DNA of 64,000 nucleotides, from assembly GCA_013215815.1 (NCBI GenBank), contig JABSQP010000004.1, forward strand, positions 1-64,000, in the 5' to 3' direction. The stretch's first letter is position 1. The number at the start of each line of letters is the position of its first letter. The notes under the pieces were generated by a model. The model had not been told where the DNA came from, made no database searches, and saw nothing but the letters and a program-made list of their open reading frames with translations. Position numbers and translations under genes: made by a program. The stretch comes from Alphaproteobacteria bacterium (GTDB lineage Bacteria; Pseudomonadota; Alphaproteobacteria; Micavibrionales; Micavibrionaceae). This document shows, one piece after another, positions 47,426 through 56,604 of this stretch.

Positions 47426-47905
47426 ATGACGACAAGACTGTCACTTTTTGACAGCCCACTTTTTCTGGGCTTTGATCACTTCGAAGACACATTCAATCGC
47501 TTGCGTAAAAACGCAGGAGAAGGGTATCCCCCATATAACATCGAGCAGATAAGCGAGAACGGCCTTCGTATTACTTTGGCTGTCGCTGGATTTTCGATGA
47601 ATGATTTGGATGTTGAGCTCGATAAAAACCAACTTACCATTCGTGGACGCCAGCAAGATGATGAAGAACGCATGTATATTCATCGTGGTATTGCTGCGCG
47701 GCAATTCCAACGCAGCTTTGTTCTTGCCGATGGCATGGAGATTTTAGGCGCTTCCTTGGATAATGGGCTACTCCACATTGACATGCAGCGTGAAATTCCT
47801 GAATCAAAAGCACAAAAAATCCAAATTATGGATCGTGCGACAGACGGAAAAGTTCAAGCGATTGATGTTGATAAATCCGAAGGTACTGAAGATGGTGATG
47901 CATAA
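47426..47905 (+). CDS. Hsp20 family small heat-shock protein
   Basis: 159 residues. Alpha-crystallin domain about 35-125 with NGLRITLAVAGFSMNDLDVE and the IHRGIAARQFQRSFVLADG segment; N-terminus SLFDSPLFLGFDHFEDTF is typical of the IbpA branch. It is a holdase that keeps unfolding proteins soluble. The RBS AGGAGG is strong but may be masked by the upstream RNA structure. The DUF1150 gene overlaps its last base. Confidence 0.95.
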   Translation: MTTRLSLFDSPLFLGFDHFEDTFNRLRKNAGEGYPPYNIEQISENGLRITLAVAGFSMNDLDVELDKNQLTIRGRQQDDEERMYIHRGIAARQFQRSFVLADGMEILGASLDNGLLHIDMQREIPESKAQKIQIMDRATDGKVQAIDVDKSEGTEDGDA

Positions 47906-48141
47906 TGCATGACCAGTCTTCTGATTTAGAAAATAAGAAAAACCTTTTACTGTCTTCTGATGATTTTAAACATATGGGTCTTAATCAAATTGCTTATGTG
48001 AAATCATTTATTGATGAGAATGATGAAATGGTATTTTCTGTTCATGCCGCGGATGGAACACAGATATCTTTAGCTGATAGTTATGCTATGGCCGTCGCTG
48101 CTGTGCGTTATCACGACATGCATCCAGTTACTGTTCAGTAA
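47905..48141 (+). CDS. DUF1150 family protein
   Basis: 78 residues. Acidic small protein ending in the characteristic SYAMAVAAVRYHDMHPVTVQ-like tail of DUF1150. Function unknown; in alphaproteobacteria it commonly follows hsp20. Its ATG shares a base with the hsp20 stop (TAATG), so the two are translationally coupled. Confidence 0.85.
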   Translation: MHDQSSDLENKKNLLLSSDDFKHMGLNQIAYVKSFIDENDEMVFSVHAADGTQISLADSYAMAVAAVRYHDMHPVTVQ

Positions 48142-48154
48142 TTTTAAGATAAAT

Positions 48155-48184
48155 AAAAAGCCGACTTTCGATCGGCTTTTTTAT
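48155..48184. terminator. Bidirectional terminator between DUF1150 and ptsN
   Basis: AAAAGCCGA / TCGGCTTTT, 9 bp, with T tracts on both strands. It ends the hsp20 operon (+) and ptsN (-), touching the ptsN stop codon. Confidence 0.9.
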
Positions 48185-48648
48185 TATGCGGCTCTTCTGA
48201 TGATTTGTCTTTCGTTCATCATACTGTGTATCTCTTCGATAGATCGGAGGCACTTAAGCTGATCGCAAAGAAATGGATCTGATAAAATACGTGAAAGAGA
48301 TGAAACCAATTGTAATCCTTCTCCCGTATTTTTACGTGATGATAAAACAATGCAGAAGATATCAACTGGAAGATTATCCGGTGTTTCTGCTTCTATGCTA
48401 TTTTTTAGACGAACAAAGACCATCTGTGGTTCTTTAATTTCTGAAAACTGTAAGTGTGATAAAGCAACCCCATTTCCAATCGCAGAAGGCGTATTCTTTT
48501 CTTGGCTCACAAGTTTGAGTAAAAGTGAATTTTCTCCCAAACCTGTTTTACGAGCAAGCGTGCTTGCAACGTTTTTAAAGAACTGTTTTTGGTTGGGCGC
48601 GCCCATATCCAAAAGCATATGATCAAAATTTATTTGCTTTGTCATCAT
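48184..48648 (-). CDS. ptsN: PTS IIA-like nitrogen-regulatory protein PtsN
   Basis: 154 residues from the ATG preceded by GGGGAA; 28 further upstream codons are open but unlike the family. EIIA-Ntr fold with the phosphorylatable His65 in NGVALSHLQF. PtsN is phosphorylated through EI-Ntr and NPr/HPr and tunes potassium, nitrogen and stress regulation. It lies beside hpf and near rpoN, the standard setting. The HPr and HprK genes usually found near rapZ are missing from this window. Confidence 0.88.
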   Translation of the reverse strand: MMTKQINFDHMLLDMGAPNQKQFFKNVASTLARKTGLGENSLLLKLVSQEKNTPSAIGNGVALSHLQFSEIKEPQMVFVRLKNSIEAETPDNLPVDIFCIVLSSRKNTGEGLQLVSSLSRILSDPFLCDQLKCLRSIEEIHSMMNERQIIRRAA

Positions 48649-48730
48649 TGTATGTTTCCCCAAACGCACAGATGTTTCCTTAATTTCCACTTGTTCGCAT
48701 AAGAGGTATACTAATTTTTTATGGCAGAGC

Positions 48731-48752
48731 AAGGCAAAAATTTGCCTTTTTA
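48731..48752. terminator. Small palindromic hairpin upstream of ptsN
   Basis: AAGGCAAA / TTTGCCTT separated by two bases and followed by Ts on the plus strand only. No plus-strand gene ends here, so its role is unclear; it may act in the ptsN leader. Confidence 0.3.
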
Positions 48753-48767
48753 ATGAAAAAGAGAAAA

Positions 48768-48802
48768 TAAAAAAACTCCCACAGAAAAGAGGGAGTTTTT
48801 TG
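48768..48802 (-). terminator. hpf terminator
   Basis: AAAAACTCCC / GGGAGTTTTT, a 10-bp stem with a 10-base loop and a T run on the minus strand, about 40 bases after hpf. Confidence 0.85.
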
Positions 48803-48842
48803 TTCTTCAGAGGTTAAAAATGTCCCAAAAGGGATTAAAAAA

Positions 48843-49466
48843 TTAACCGCTGACTACTTTTAATGGCTCAGAAGATTGATTGCCTTCTGGATCGATCCAG
48901 CCAATATTTCCATCTGGACGCCTATGCACCATATTGAGGCCGTTATGCTGTGCGTTACGGAAGAGAAGAGCATTCTCGCCAGATAAATCTAAACGCATAA
49001 CAGCTTCGGATACGCTCATTGTTTGGATGTTTGTTGTCATTTCAGCGACAACGAGTGGTTCTGAGTGATCTTGCTTTTCTTGTTCTTCTATTGATTTATC
49101 TTCATCAGAAGAGATGACAATATCACGCGCTGGAATGAAGTGCTCCTCAGGAGAATTTTCGAGACGCTCATGGTGATCACGTAAACGCTTTTTGTAGCGG
49201 CGCAATTGCTTTGCTACTTTTTCGCATGCGGCGTCAAAAGATCCATAATGATCGTGCGCAATAGCATCTGACATCACCATGATGTCTTTTCCGACTCGGA
49301 TAGAGATGTGTGTTTTAATTTGTGAATGTCCTTCTGGAGACAGAGTGACGTTCGCTTCGATCGCTCGATTAAAGTATTTTTCGTTTGTGTCCTCCAATTT
49401 ATCGATGATGTGTCCGCGAAGTGAATCGCCGATATCAGTTTGTTTTCCATGTATATTTACGTTCAT
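48843..49466 (-). CDS. hpf: Long-form ribosome hibernation-promoting factor
   Basis: 207 residues. N-terminal S30AE/RaiA domain (about 1-98; INIHGKQTDIGDSLR-type start, RYKKRLRDHH basic helix), a variable linker, and the C-terminal dimerisation domain (about 145-200, MSVSEAVMRLDLSGENALLFRN). Long HPF dimerises 70S ribosomes to inactive 100S particles in stationary phase. AGGTGA is the RBS. It lies near rpoN and ptsN; murI on the other strand separates it from rpoN. Confidence 0.94.
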   Translation of the reverse strand: MNVNIHGKQTDIGDSLRGHIIDKLEDTNEKYFNRAIEANVTLSPEGHSQIKTHISIRVGKDIMVMSDAIAHDHYGSFDAACEKVAKQLRRYKKRLRDHHERLENSPEEHFIPARDIVISSDEDKSIEEQEKQDHSEPLVVAEMTTNIQTMSVSEAVMRLDLSGENALLFRNAQHNGLNMVHRRPDGNIGWIDPEGNQSSEPLKVVSG

Positions 49467-49605
49467 GGTTATATCACCTTTATAGTTTGATTTTTGTAAA
49501 AGAAAGGTAAGCTTGACTGTGACGTCAAGCGACCTAGGAGAGAAACAACTTTCTTTGAAAGCATGACTCTATTATAACCTTTTTGAACGAATTGTGGAAG
49601 GATTG

Positions 49606-50430
49606 ATGGCAAAAAACGGTAAAAAAATAGGTGTGTTCGACTCAGGTCTTGGCGGTTTGTATATTGCTAGAGCTGTCCGTAATGCTTTACCACAGTATGA
49701 TTACGTCTATTTAGGAGATACTTTGAATGTTCCCTATGGTGGACGTTCAATGGAGGCGATCTACAACCTCTCTAGAGCGGCAATCCAGTATCTATTTGAA
49801 GAGCATGAGTGCGATCTTGTTATTATCGGCTGTAATACAGCGAGTGTAACGGCGCTGCGCAAGCTTCAGCAGGAATTTTTACCGGAAAACTATCCTGATC
49901 GCCGCATTTTGGGTGTTATTGTTCCTACACTCGAGTCGGCAACAGAGCTCGGTGCAACGCAAATCGGCTTGATTGCGACAGAATATACTGTGCGATCAAA
50001 GATTTATGATGAAGAGATTGTCAAAATCACGCCACGTGCGCAGATTTACGGCCAACCAACACCGCTTCTTGTGCCGCTGATCGAAAATAATGGTGAGAAG
50101 TATATGGATGAGGTTCTAGGTGATTATTTAGAGCCCCTTATCGAGCAAGGGCTTGATAGCCTTATTCTTGGATGTACGCATTATATCTCCATTAAAGATA
50201 AAGTGCGTGAATTAACAAAGCATAGAGTTCGTGTTTTATCTCAAGATGAAATTATCCCACCTAAGTTAAAAGATTATCTTATGCGCCACCCTGAAATTGA
50301 AACCCGTCTTACAAAAGATGGAACATTTCAATGTTACGCAACGGATGTAAATCCAAGTTATATTCGTAATGTTGAAAAACTTATGGGGCCGGATATGCCG
50401 ATTTCACAGGCAACTTATGACTTTAGCTGA
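49606..50430 (+). CDS. murI: Glutamate racemase
   Basis: 274 residues. Makes D-Glu for peptidoglycan. Catalytic acid region IGVFDSGLGG, first Cys76 in IIGCNTAS and second Cys in LILGCTHY. The ATG after GGAAGGA is chosen; a GTG four codons earlier overlaps that RBS. It interrupts the rpoN-hpf-ptsN series on the opposite strand, and its end overlaps the convergent rpoN end by 16 bases. Confidence 0.95.
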   Translation: MAKNGKKIGVFDSGLGGLYIARAVRNALPQYDYVYLGDTLNVPYGGRSMEAIYNLSRAAIQYLFEEHECDLVIIGCNTASVTALRKLQQEFLPENYPDRRILGVIVPTLESATELGATQIGLIATEYTVRSKIYDEEIVKITPRAQIYGQPTPLLVPLIENNGEKYMDEVLGDYLEPLIEQGLDSLILGCTHYISIKDKVRELTKHRVRVLSQDEIIPPKLKDYLMRHPEIETRLTKDGTFQCYATDVNPSYIRNVEKLMGPDMPISQATYDFS

Positions 50431-51848
50431 TTTTTCTTTTGCTTTCGGCGTTGTACGGAAGAGGGGATGTGCAGTGCATCTCTGTATTTAGCTACAGTAC
50501 GGCGCGCTATATCGATACCTTCACTTTTTAGTATCTCTACAATTTTATCATCAGATAAAACTTTCTTTGGATCTTCTTCATCAATAAGAGTTTGAACACG
50601 GGCTTTAATGCTTTCGGACGAGTGAGATGTTCCATCTTCACTCACGAGCGCCGTTGAAAAGAAATATTTCAACTCAAATATTCCGCGCGGCGTACCAATG
50701 AACTTATTATTCGTGACTCGACTGACAGTGCTTTCATGCATATCGATTTCTTCAGCAATATCCTTGAGCGTTAGCGGCTTTAAAAATTCAATGCCGTAGT
50801 TAAAGAATCCATCTTGTTGTTCAATAATTTCAGCGGCGACTTTTAAAATTGTCTGCGCGCGTTGGTCGAGGGCTTTAACCAGCCAGCTTGCTGAGTTTAA
50901 TTGTTCAGATAGATATTCTTTGTCTTTTTTCTGCGTCGCCGTGCTAAGCACCTCTGTGTAGTACTCGTTATTCACAAGCACTTTCGGCAACGTGTCATTG
51001 TTAAGTTCAACGCGCCAGCCACCACCTAAATTCTTTGGCTGTTTTTTCATCAAAACATCAGGCACAGCTGTTTGAACAACGATATGATCAAAGTCTCCAG
51101 CAGGTTTTGGATTTAGTGCTTTAATATCTGCGATTATATCGGCGAGGTATGTTTCATTGACGCCGCATTTATCGGCTAGACCTTTTAAATCGTGATCAGC
51201 CAGCATGTTCAAATTTTCTAGAAGAACTCTCGACGGATCATCGAGTTGTCCTTTCTCTTCCAGTTGGAGGGCCAGACAGTCTTGTAAGTCCTTTGCAAAA
51301 ATTCCTGTCGGATCAAAGCCACGCATTTTTTCCAATATGCGTGTGAGACGCTCTTCAGAGCATCCGAGTTTTTCAATGAGCTCTTCAGGTGTATCGCGCA
51401 AGTATCCTGCCTCATCGAGACGATCAATGAGGAGCGCCCCAATCATTTCATCACGCGGATCATCAAAAGCAACATGGAGTTGCTCGATTAAATGCTCTCG
51501 CAATGTTTCAGGGCGGCTCATTGAATTCTCAAAAGCATTATCTAATTTATCAAAACTGGTGTTACCGCCAGATCCGATATTCGCCATAGCAGAGCCTGCA
51601 TCAAAGTCATCTGCCGAAGCTTCGTTCTTTGTTTGCGTGTCGATAATCTCGTCAGATGAACTTTCTGATGGATCACGTTCTTCTTTTTCTAATAATGGAT
51701 TTTGCGCAAGTTCTTCTTCCACGAACTCGGCTATTTCCTGATTATTGAGCTGCAACAGCTTAATTGCTTGTTGCAATTGCGGGGTCATCACAAGGTTTTG
51801 TGATTGGCGTAAATCTAGCTTTTGAGAAATATTACTCATGATTTTCAT
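50415..51848 (-). CDS. rpoN: RNA polymerase sigma-54 factor
   Basis: 477 residues. Region I Gln/Leu-rich activator-contact segment (LVMTPQLQQAIKLLQLNN), an acidic region II, core-binding region, helix-turn-helix (DIAEEIDMHESTVSRVTN) and the RpoN box ARRTVAKYRDALHIPSS at the end. It directs -24/-12 promoters. Starts at 51848 or, three codons later, 51839. It follows lptB, the usual order. Confidence 0.96.
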   Translation of the reverse strand: MKIMSNISQKLDLRQSQNLVMTPQLQQAIKLLQLNNQEIAEFVEEELAQNPLLEKEERDPSESSSDEIIDTQTKNEASADDFDAGSAMANIGSGGNTSFDKLDNAFENSMSRPETLREHLIEQLHVAFDDPRDEMIGALLIDRLDEAGYLRDTPEELIEKLGCSEERLTRILEKMRGFDPTGIFAKDLQDCLALQLEEKGQLDDPSRVLLENLNMLADHDLKGLADKCGVNETYLADIIADIKALNPKPAGDFDHIVVQTAVPDVLMKKQPKNLGGGWRVELNNDTLPKVLVNNEYYTEVLSTATQKKDKEYLSEQLNSASWLVKALDQRAQTILKVAAEIIEQQDGFFNYGIEFLKPLTLKDIAEEIDMHESTVSRVTNNKFIGTPRGIFELKYFFSTALVSEDGTSHSSESIKARVQTLIDEEDPKKVLSDDKIVEILKSEGIDIARRTVAKYRDALHIPSSVQRRKQKKNQLKS

Positions 51849-51881
51849 TTTACCATGAGCCGGGTAAAAACGACTAGTGAC

Positions 51882-52628
51882 TTATCGTAAAAAACTATCG
51901 CCTAAGTACACTTTTTTTACTTCTTCGTGAGAAACAATCTCATCTGGCGTTCCTTCCATCAGAACGTGCCCTTCATGAAGGATGTAAGCGCGGTCTACAA
52001 TATCGAGACAATCACGTACATTATGGTCTGTAATCAGAACGCCAAGACCTTTTGTCTTCAGGTATGAAATTAGATTACGGATATCACCAACGGCAATTGG
52101 GTCGATCCCTGCCAGTGGTTCATCAAGAAGCATGAACTGTGGTCGCGATGCAAGTGCGCGGGCAATTTCAACGCGTCGTCGTTCACCACCCGATAAAGCG
52201 AGCGCTGGTGCGCGGCGTAAGTGCGATATTGAGAACTCAACAAGAAGCTCTTCTAATAAGCGTTGTTGTTTTGTTGGCGATAAGTCTTGTGCCTCGATCA
52301 CAGCCTTTAGATTATCTTCGACATTGAGGCCGCGAAAAATAGATGCCTCTTGAGGCAAATAACCAACCCCTAAACGCGCGCGGCGATACATCGGCAGGTC
52401 AGTGACATCTTGACCATCGAGTTTGATAGAGCCGCTATCTGGCGCGATTAAGCCCGTCATCATATAAAAGGATGTTGTTTTACCTGCGCCGTTTGGTCCA
52501 AGAAGAGCAACAGCTTCACCGCGTTTAACGGATAAGCTTACATCATGCAAAACAGGGCGCTTTTTATAGCTCTTTGATAAATGATGAGCAGTAAGGCCTT
52601 CTTCAACAGCGTGTAAGTGGTTTTGCAT
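51882..52628 (-). CDS. lptB: LPS export ABC transporter ATPase LptB
   Basis: 248 residues. Cytoplasmic ATPase driving LPS extraction with LptFG. Walker A LLGPNGAGKTTSF, signature LSGGERRRVEIARAL, Walker B FMLLDEPLAGIDP, then the switch His in ITDHNVRDCL. The ATG seven bases after AGGAG is chosen; 16 further codons upstream are open but overlap the LysE gene and look non-coding. Confidence 0.95.
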   Translation of the reverse strand: MQNHLHAVEEGLTAHHLSKSYKKRPVLHDVSLSVKRGEAVALLGPNGAGKTTSFYMMTGLIAPDSGSIKLDGQDVTDLPMYRRARLGVGYLPQEASIFRGLNVEDNLKAVIEAQDLSPTKQQRLLEELLVEFSISHLRRAPALALSGGERRRVEIARALASRPQFMLLDEPLAGIDPIAVGDIRNLISYLKTKGLGVLITDHNVRDCLDIVDRAYILHEGHVLMEGTPDEIVSHEEVKKVYLGDSFLR

Positions 52629-52638
52629 GATTAAACTC

Positions 52639-53274
52639 CTATGCCTTTGATAACGCGAGTTTGAGGCTGAGCGCAATCAAAAAACCACCGCAGAGACGAT
52701 CAATGACTTGTGAGAAGCTCAGGAATTTATTTTTAATGCGACGATCAGTCAGAACAACTGCAACGATAGAAAACCAGAGTCCAGTCATGACAACGCATGT
52801 TGATGCGTAGAAGAACTGTACGCTAAAGGCTGTGTCGGCTGTAATGAATTGTGAAAATACGGCCAAAAAGAAGAGCGTTGCCTTTGGGTTTAAGATATTT
52901 GTGACGAAGCCTGAAAGGAATGCTCTCTTATTGCTTATTTCTTTTTTCAGTCCTCTTAGACCAGTGACTTCACTGTCATCAAAACCTTTTGAGCGTAAAG
53001 ATTTGTATCCCATATAAAAGAGATAAGCGGCGCCGACATATTTTAGAATACTATATAAGACAACAGAGTTGGCGATGATTGCTGCTAATCCTACAAGTGT
53101 ATAGGCCATATGAATAACAACACCTGTTGCGAAACCTAGTGCCGTCAGGAGGCCCGCTTTACATGATCCTAAAACTGAATTACGTACAGCAATGACAAAG
53201 TCAGGGCCTGGAGATGCAACGGCTAAACCAAAAACGCCGATTAGGAGAAACCAATTAAGCCAAATACTTTCCAT
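52639..53274 (-). CDS. LysE/RhtB family exporter
   Basis: 211 residues with about six helices. N-terminal GLAVASPGPDFVIAVRNSV is the LysE/RhtB signature. Members export amino acids or homoserine lactones; the substrate is unknown. It is inserted between lptA and lptB: its ATG overlaps the lptA stop (TAATG) and lptB starts 10 bases after its stop, so it is translated as part of the LPS-transport operon. Confidence 0.9.
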   Translation of the reverse strand: MESIWLNWFLLIGVFGLAVASPGPDFVIAVRNSVLGSCKAGLLTALGFATGVVIHMAYTLVGLAAIIANSVVLYSILKYVGAAYLFYMGYKSLRSKGFDDSEVTGLRGLKKEISNKRAFLSGFVTNILNPKATLFFLAVFSQFITADTAFSVQFFYASTCVVMTGLWFSIVAVVLTDRRIKNKFLSFSQVIDRLCGGFLIALSLKLALSKA

Positions 53275-54089
53275 TATTCTGTGCTCTCTTTACTATTTGA
53301 TGGCGCAGAGCCAGGAAAGAAGACCCCTTTAACACGCCCGCCTGTTTTCTCGTTACCAAAGATCTTACTGATCTTTGTTGTCAGATCGACCTCAGCGCGT
53401 GTGCCTTCCAATGTATTTGGGCCGCGTACAATTTTGACATTGCCATTTACATGCGCGGTATTTTTCTTTGCGTTATAAGTGCCTTTATCGCCAGTCAGCG
53501 TTTCCATTGGTGTTTTTAATTTAACGCCGCCAATTGCATCGATTTTATTCAGAACATTTTTGCCGTTTTCATCTTTTTCAAAATAAACGTTTAGGCGTGA
53601 AGATTGCAGAGTATCTTTACCTTGCACAACTTTAGCATTACCAATAGCTGCCGCTGTACCTTTGATAGCATCATATTCCATTTTTTCTGTGGCTGTTATC
53701 ACTTGGTTAGGAGATATTAGTTTAAGATCATCGCCTGTCACTGTAGCTTTTTGCTCTTCGACCAGATAAAAGCCTTCATCGCCTATAATTGTGTTTTCCG
53801 CATCAGAAATTGTGACATTGTCTGTGGCAGTTAACTTCCAGATCTCGTTACTGGATGTTTTTCCTTCGTGGTAGTCTGCAACAACAGTATCAGCTTTTAC
53901 TGTGAGGTCACCTTGTGTGATAATAACATCACCGCGGGCAACATATTGCTGATCTTTCTGGCGCCATTCAAGTGCTTGCCCAGCTGAAATTTCAATAGGA
54001 TCTTTGTTGTCTTCAACATCAAGCTGTGCGTGAGCAGGCGTTGCTGTGATCAATAAAGCGCATAGAAGCGTTGCCGAAAATTTACTCAT
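53274..54089 (-). CDS. lptA: LPS transport periplasmic protein LptA
   Basis: 271 residues. Signal peptide with cleavage near AHA-QLD. OstA/LptA beta-jellyroll (about 30-160) in which DVIITQGDLTVKADTVVADY and YLVEEQKATVTGDDLKLI mark the repeats, followed by a second related stretch, making it longer than E. coli LptA (~185). It forms the periplasmic bridge for LPS. Overlaps lptC by 8 bases. Confidence 0.9.
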   Translation of the reverse strand: MSKFSATLLCALLITATPAHAQLDVEDNKDPIEISAGQALEWRQKDQQYVARGDVIITQGDLTVKADTVVADYHEGKTSSNEIWKLTATDNVTISDAENTIIGDEGFYLVEEQKATVTGDDLKLISPNQVITATEKMEYDAIKGTAAAIGNAKVVQGKDTLQSSRLNVYFEKDENGKNVLNKIDAIGGVKLKTPMETLTGDKGTYNAKKNTAHVNGNVKIVRGPNTLEGTRAEVDLTTKISKIFGNEKTGGRVKGVFFPGSAPSNSKESTE

Positions 54090-54762
54090 TATCCTGTTCC
54101 TCGGGTGTTTTTTCTTCTGCTGTTTTTTGTGGCGTATTGTTTAATTTCATTTTGGCAGGCCCTTTAAAAATTAGAATTTCTGTTTCTAAGTTTCCATCTA
54201 ACCCTGTTGCTTCAATATTGCCTTCCGATGCGGTGATTTGCACATCTTTATCGGAAAAAGCTTGTCCGTTTTTTAAATCAACGCGCAGTTCGTCTGTTGT
54301 AAGAACGTAACCTGATTGATGTGTGAGTTCGACATCACTTTCTAGGAAAAGCTTCTCTTCTTTTTGTTCGTAACTGCCCGCATTGGCTTTCACATCTAAA
54401 AGCGCGCCATCTTTTAATGTCATGTTTCCGGTAGGGCTATCGAGTTTAATAAGATCTGGCTCCTGCTGGTTTTGGATCGCGCGTGTCGCCGTTACAGTAT
54501 AGGGGTTTAGGTCACGATCTCGGCTATTAAAGCGCGGGTTGATCAGTTCATTTTCTGCTAAATTGGTGTTGGGTAGGAGATCTTCTTTTTTGACCGTAAC
54601 GATTTTATCGTCCATTTCTGGCCACGCCATGACAACAACAGTAAGGACAAGAGCGAGTAGGGGAAGAGCGAGTCGCATCGATTTGATAAAGCGCGAGTAA
54701 CTCTTGTTAACACTGGCTTTATTGGCTGTAAAATTGAGTTCGGTGAGCCGCTCTTCACTCAT
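54082..54762 (-). CDS. lptC: LPS export protein LptC
   Basis: 226 residues. One N-terminal membrane anchor (about 31-48, ALPLLALVLTVVVMAW) and a periplasmic OstA-like domain ending KGPAKMKLN. It couples LptBFG to LptA. The tail is acidic (EEKTPEEQDNE). It starts 12 bases after kdsD. Confidence 0.88.
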   Translation of the reverse strand: MSEERLTELNFTANKASVNKSYSRFIKSMRLALPLLALVLTVVVMAWPEMDDKIVTVKKEDLLPNTNLAENELINPRFNSRDRDLNPYTVTATRAIQNQQEPDLIKLDSPTGNMTLKDGALLDVKANAGSYEQKEEKLFLESDVELTHQSGYVLTTDELRVDLKNGQAFSDKDVQITASEGNIEATGLDGNLETEILIFKGPAKMKLNNTPQKTAEEKTPEEQDNE

Positions 54763-54774
54763 GCTTTATTTTGT

Positions 54775-55749
54775 TTAAGCGATACCAAGCTGCAAACAAT
54801 CTTGCAGGCGAATGAGGCCGCTTAATGCTCCTTTTTCGTCAACAGCGATTAGGCTTGTGATGTATTGATTTGGGGTTTTTGTCATGACGTTTAATGCTTC
54901 AACGGCGAGGGCTTCTTCCGAAATTGTTTTCGGGTTTTTGCTCATAACGTCAAGAACAGGTTTTTGTAAAAGATCGTTATCCATGTGACGTTTTAAGTCA
55001 CCATCTGTCACAATACCGCTTACAGTTTGACCATCATCAGAAATCAAAACACAGCCAAGATTATGTTCAGTCAAAAGAACAATAACTTGATCCATTGTCG
55101 CCTGTGTATTTACAAGAGGTAAATCTTCTTTTTGATGCATGACTTCATTAACAGGGATAAGGCGTTTGCCGAGTTTGCCGCCTGGGTGAAACACACCAAA
55201 TTGCTCTGGTGTTAAATTCATTTTTTCTAACAGAGCAACGGCCAAAGCATCACCAATAGCAAGAGTCATTGTTGTTGATGTAGTTGGTGCCAAACCGTTC
55301 GGGCAAGCTTCAGGCATTTGCGGCATCAAAAGAAGCGCATCTGAATGACGCGCCAATGTACTGTTGCTGTTACTTGTGATAGCAATCAATGGAATTTTAA
55401 AACGGCGTGTGTACGTCATCAGATCAGATAACTCAGGGTTTTCACCAGAGTTAGAGATCATCAAAACAATGTCATCTTTTGTAATCATGCCCATGTCGCC
55501 GTGCGATGCTTCGCCAGGATGAACAAAGAACGATGGCGTTCCTGTTGATGCTAATGTGGCAACAATTTTGTTTCCGATGTGTCCGCTTTTACCGATACCC
55601 GCTATGATAAGACGGCCGCGGCTGTCTTGCTTCATCGCATGGATCATATCAACCGATTGCGTGAAATTGTCATCTAATGTTTTGGACAGCTCTTGCAAGC
55701 CATCTACTTCAGTTTGAATTGTTCTTTTTGCAGACTCTAAAGCGTTCAT
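54775..55749 (-). CDS. kdsD: Arabinose-5-phosphate isomerase (KpsF/GutQ family)
   Basis: 324 residues. Interconverts ribulose-5-P and arabinose-5-P, first step of KDO synthesis. SIS domain (IIAGIGKSGHIGNKIVATLA, HPGEASHGDMGMI, ISNSGENPEL), then two CBS domains (from about 205). The neighbouring lpt genes support a role in LPS rather than capsule. Confidence 0.94.
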   Translation of the reverse strand: MNALESAKRTIQTEVDGLQELSKTLDDNFTQSVDMIHAMKQDSRGRLIIAGIGKSGHIGNKIVATLASTGTPSFFVHPGEASHGDMGMITKDDIVLMISNSGENPELSDLMTYTRRFKIPLIAITSNSNSTLARHSDALLLMPQMPEACPNGLAPTTSTTMTLAIGDALAVALLEKMNLTPEQFGVFHPGGKLGKRLIPVNEVMHQKEDLPLVNTQATMDQVIVLLTEHNLGCVLISDDGQTVSGIVTDGDLKRHMDNDLLQKPVLDVMSKNPKTISEEALAVEALNVMTKTPNQYITSLIAVDEKGALSGLIRLQDCLQLGIA

Positions 55750-55763
55750 TATTTTTCTTTTTA

Positions 55764-56375
55764 TTAATGTTGGAAGATATCGAATTCATCCCAACCCTGT
55801 AGGTCGAGAGCAGCGCGTGTGCTTAAGAAGTTGAAACATTCTTGTGCAAGGACTGTGCGTCCTTCGCGTTCAAGCATGGTATCGAGCTTCTCTTTAACAG
55901 TATGCAAGTAAAGCACATCACTTGCTGCATAGTTTAGCTGATCTTGCGATAGCTCATTTAAACCCCAGTCAGAGCTTTGCTGTTGTTTATCTAACGTTAC
56001 GCCAGCTAATTCACGACATACGTCTTTAAGGCCGTGACGGTCTGTATATGTACGTGCTAGGCGCGAGGCTATTTTTGTGCAGTAAACAGGGGTACAGTCA
56101 ACTCCAAGGTATGCTTTTGTGATGGCAACATCGAAGCGTGCATAATGAAAAATCTTTGTAATATTTTTGTCTTCCATCAATGCTTTCAGATTAGGCGCAT
56201 CATATGTGTTGCGGTCAAGTTGAACGATATGGGCATCGCCATTGCCGTCAGAAAGCTGAACAAGACATAATTTGTCACGAACAGGGTTTAGTCCAAGTGT
56301 TTCTGTGTCGACTGCCACTGAGCCTTCAAATTTTACATCACTGGGTAAATCACCTTTGTGTAAGTGGATAGCCAT
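55764..56375 (-). CDS. Short ribonuclease D-like 3'-5' exonuclease
   Basis: 203 residues, only the DEDDy exonuclease domain; E. coli RNase D (375) also has HRDC domains, absent here. Exo I VAVDTETLGLN, Exo II IFHYARFDVA, Exo III LNYAASDVLYLH with the Tyr of the DEDDy class. It likely trims structured RNAs such as tRNA 3' ends. This short form is common in alphaproteobacteria. It lies 14 bases upstream of kdsD. Confidence 0.9.
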   Translation of the reverse strand: MAIHLHKGDLPSDVKFEGSVAVDTETLGLNPVRDKLCLVQLSDGNGDAHIVQLDRNTYDAPNLKALMEDKNITKIFHYARFDVAITKAYLGVDCTPVYCTKIASRLARTYTDRHGLKDVCRELAGVTLDKQQQSSDWGLNELSQDQLNYAASDVLYLHTVKEKLDTMLEREGRTVLAQECFNFLSTRAALDLQGWDEFDIFQH

Positions 56376-56604
56376 CGAATTTCCTTTTGTCTTAGAAAAT
56401 GTAAAAAAACCTTTATATTCTGAGGCTTATGTAGCCTACAGACCCGTTTAAGTCAAAGGAATTATGAGAAAATGAAAGTGTCTATAGTGCGGCAAATTCG
56501 AGATTATTTTGAATAAGTTGTTTATTTTTTAACCAGTTAGGGTCACAATGTTATGAGGTGCAAAGGTTGTTTCTTTCCCTAGTGAACCTTAAGAAGGGCT
56601 GTTC
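56376..56604. promoter_or_regulatory. Divergent promoter region
   Basis: 229 AT-rich bases between rnd-like (-) and the receiver gene (+). No ORF, terminator or clear operator was found; it must hold both promoters. Confidence 0.4.

Noticed and set aside
51205-51741. Plus-strand 178-codon Ser-rich ORF inside rpoN
   Set aside because: Antisense of the acidic region of RpoN; composition is that of a shadow frame.
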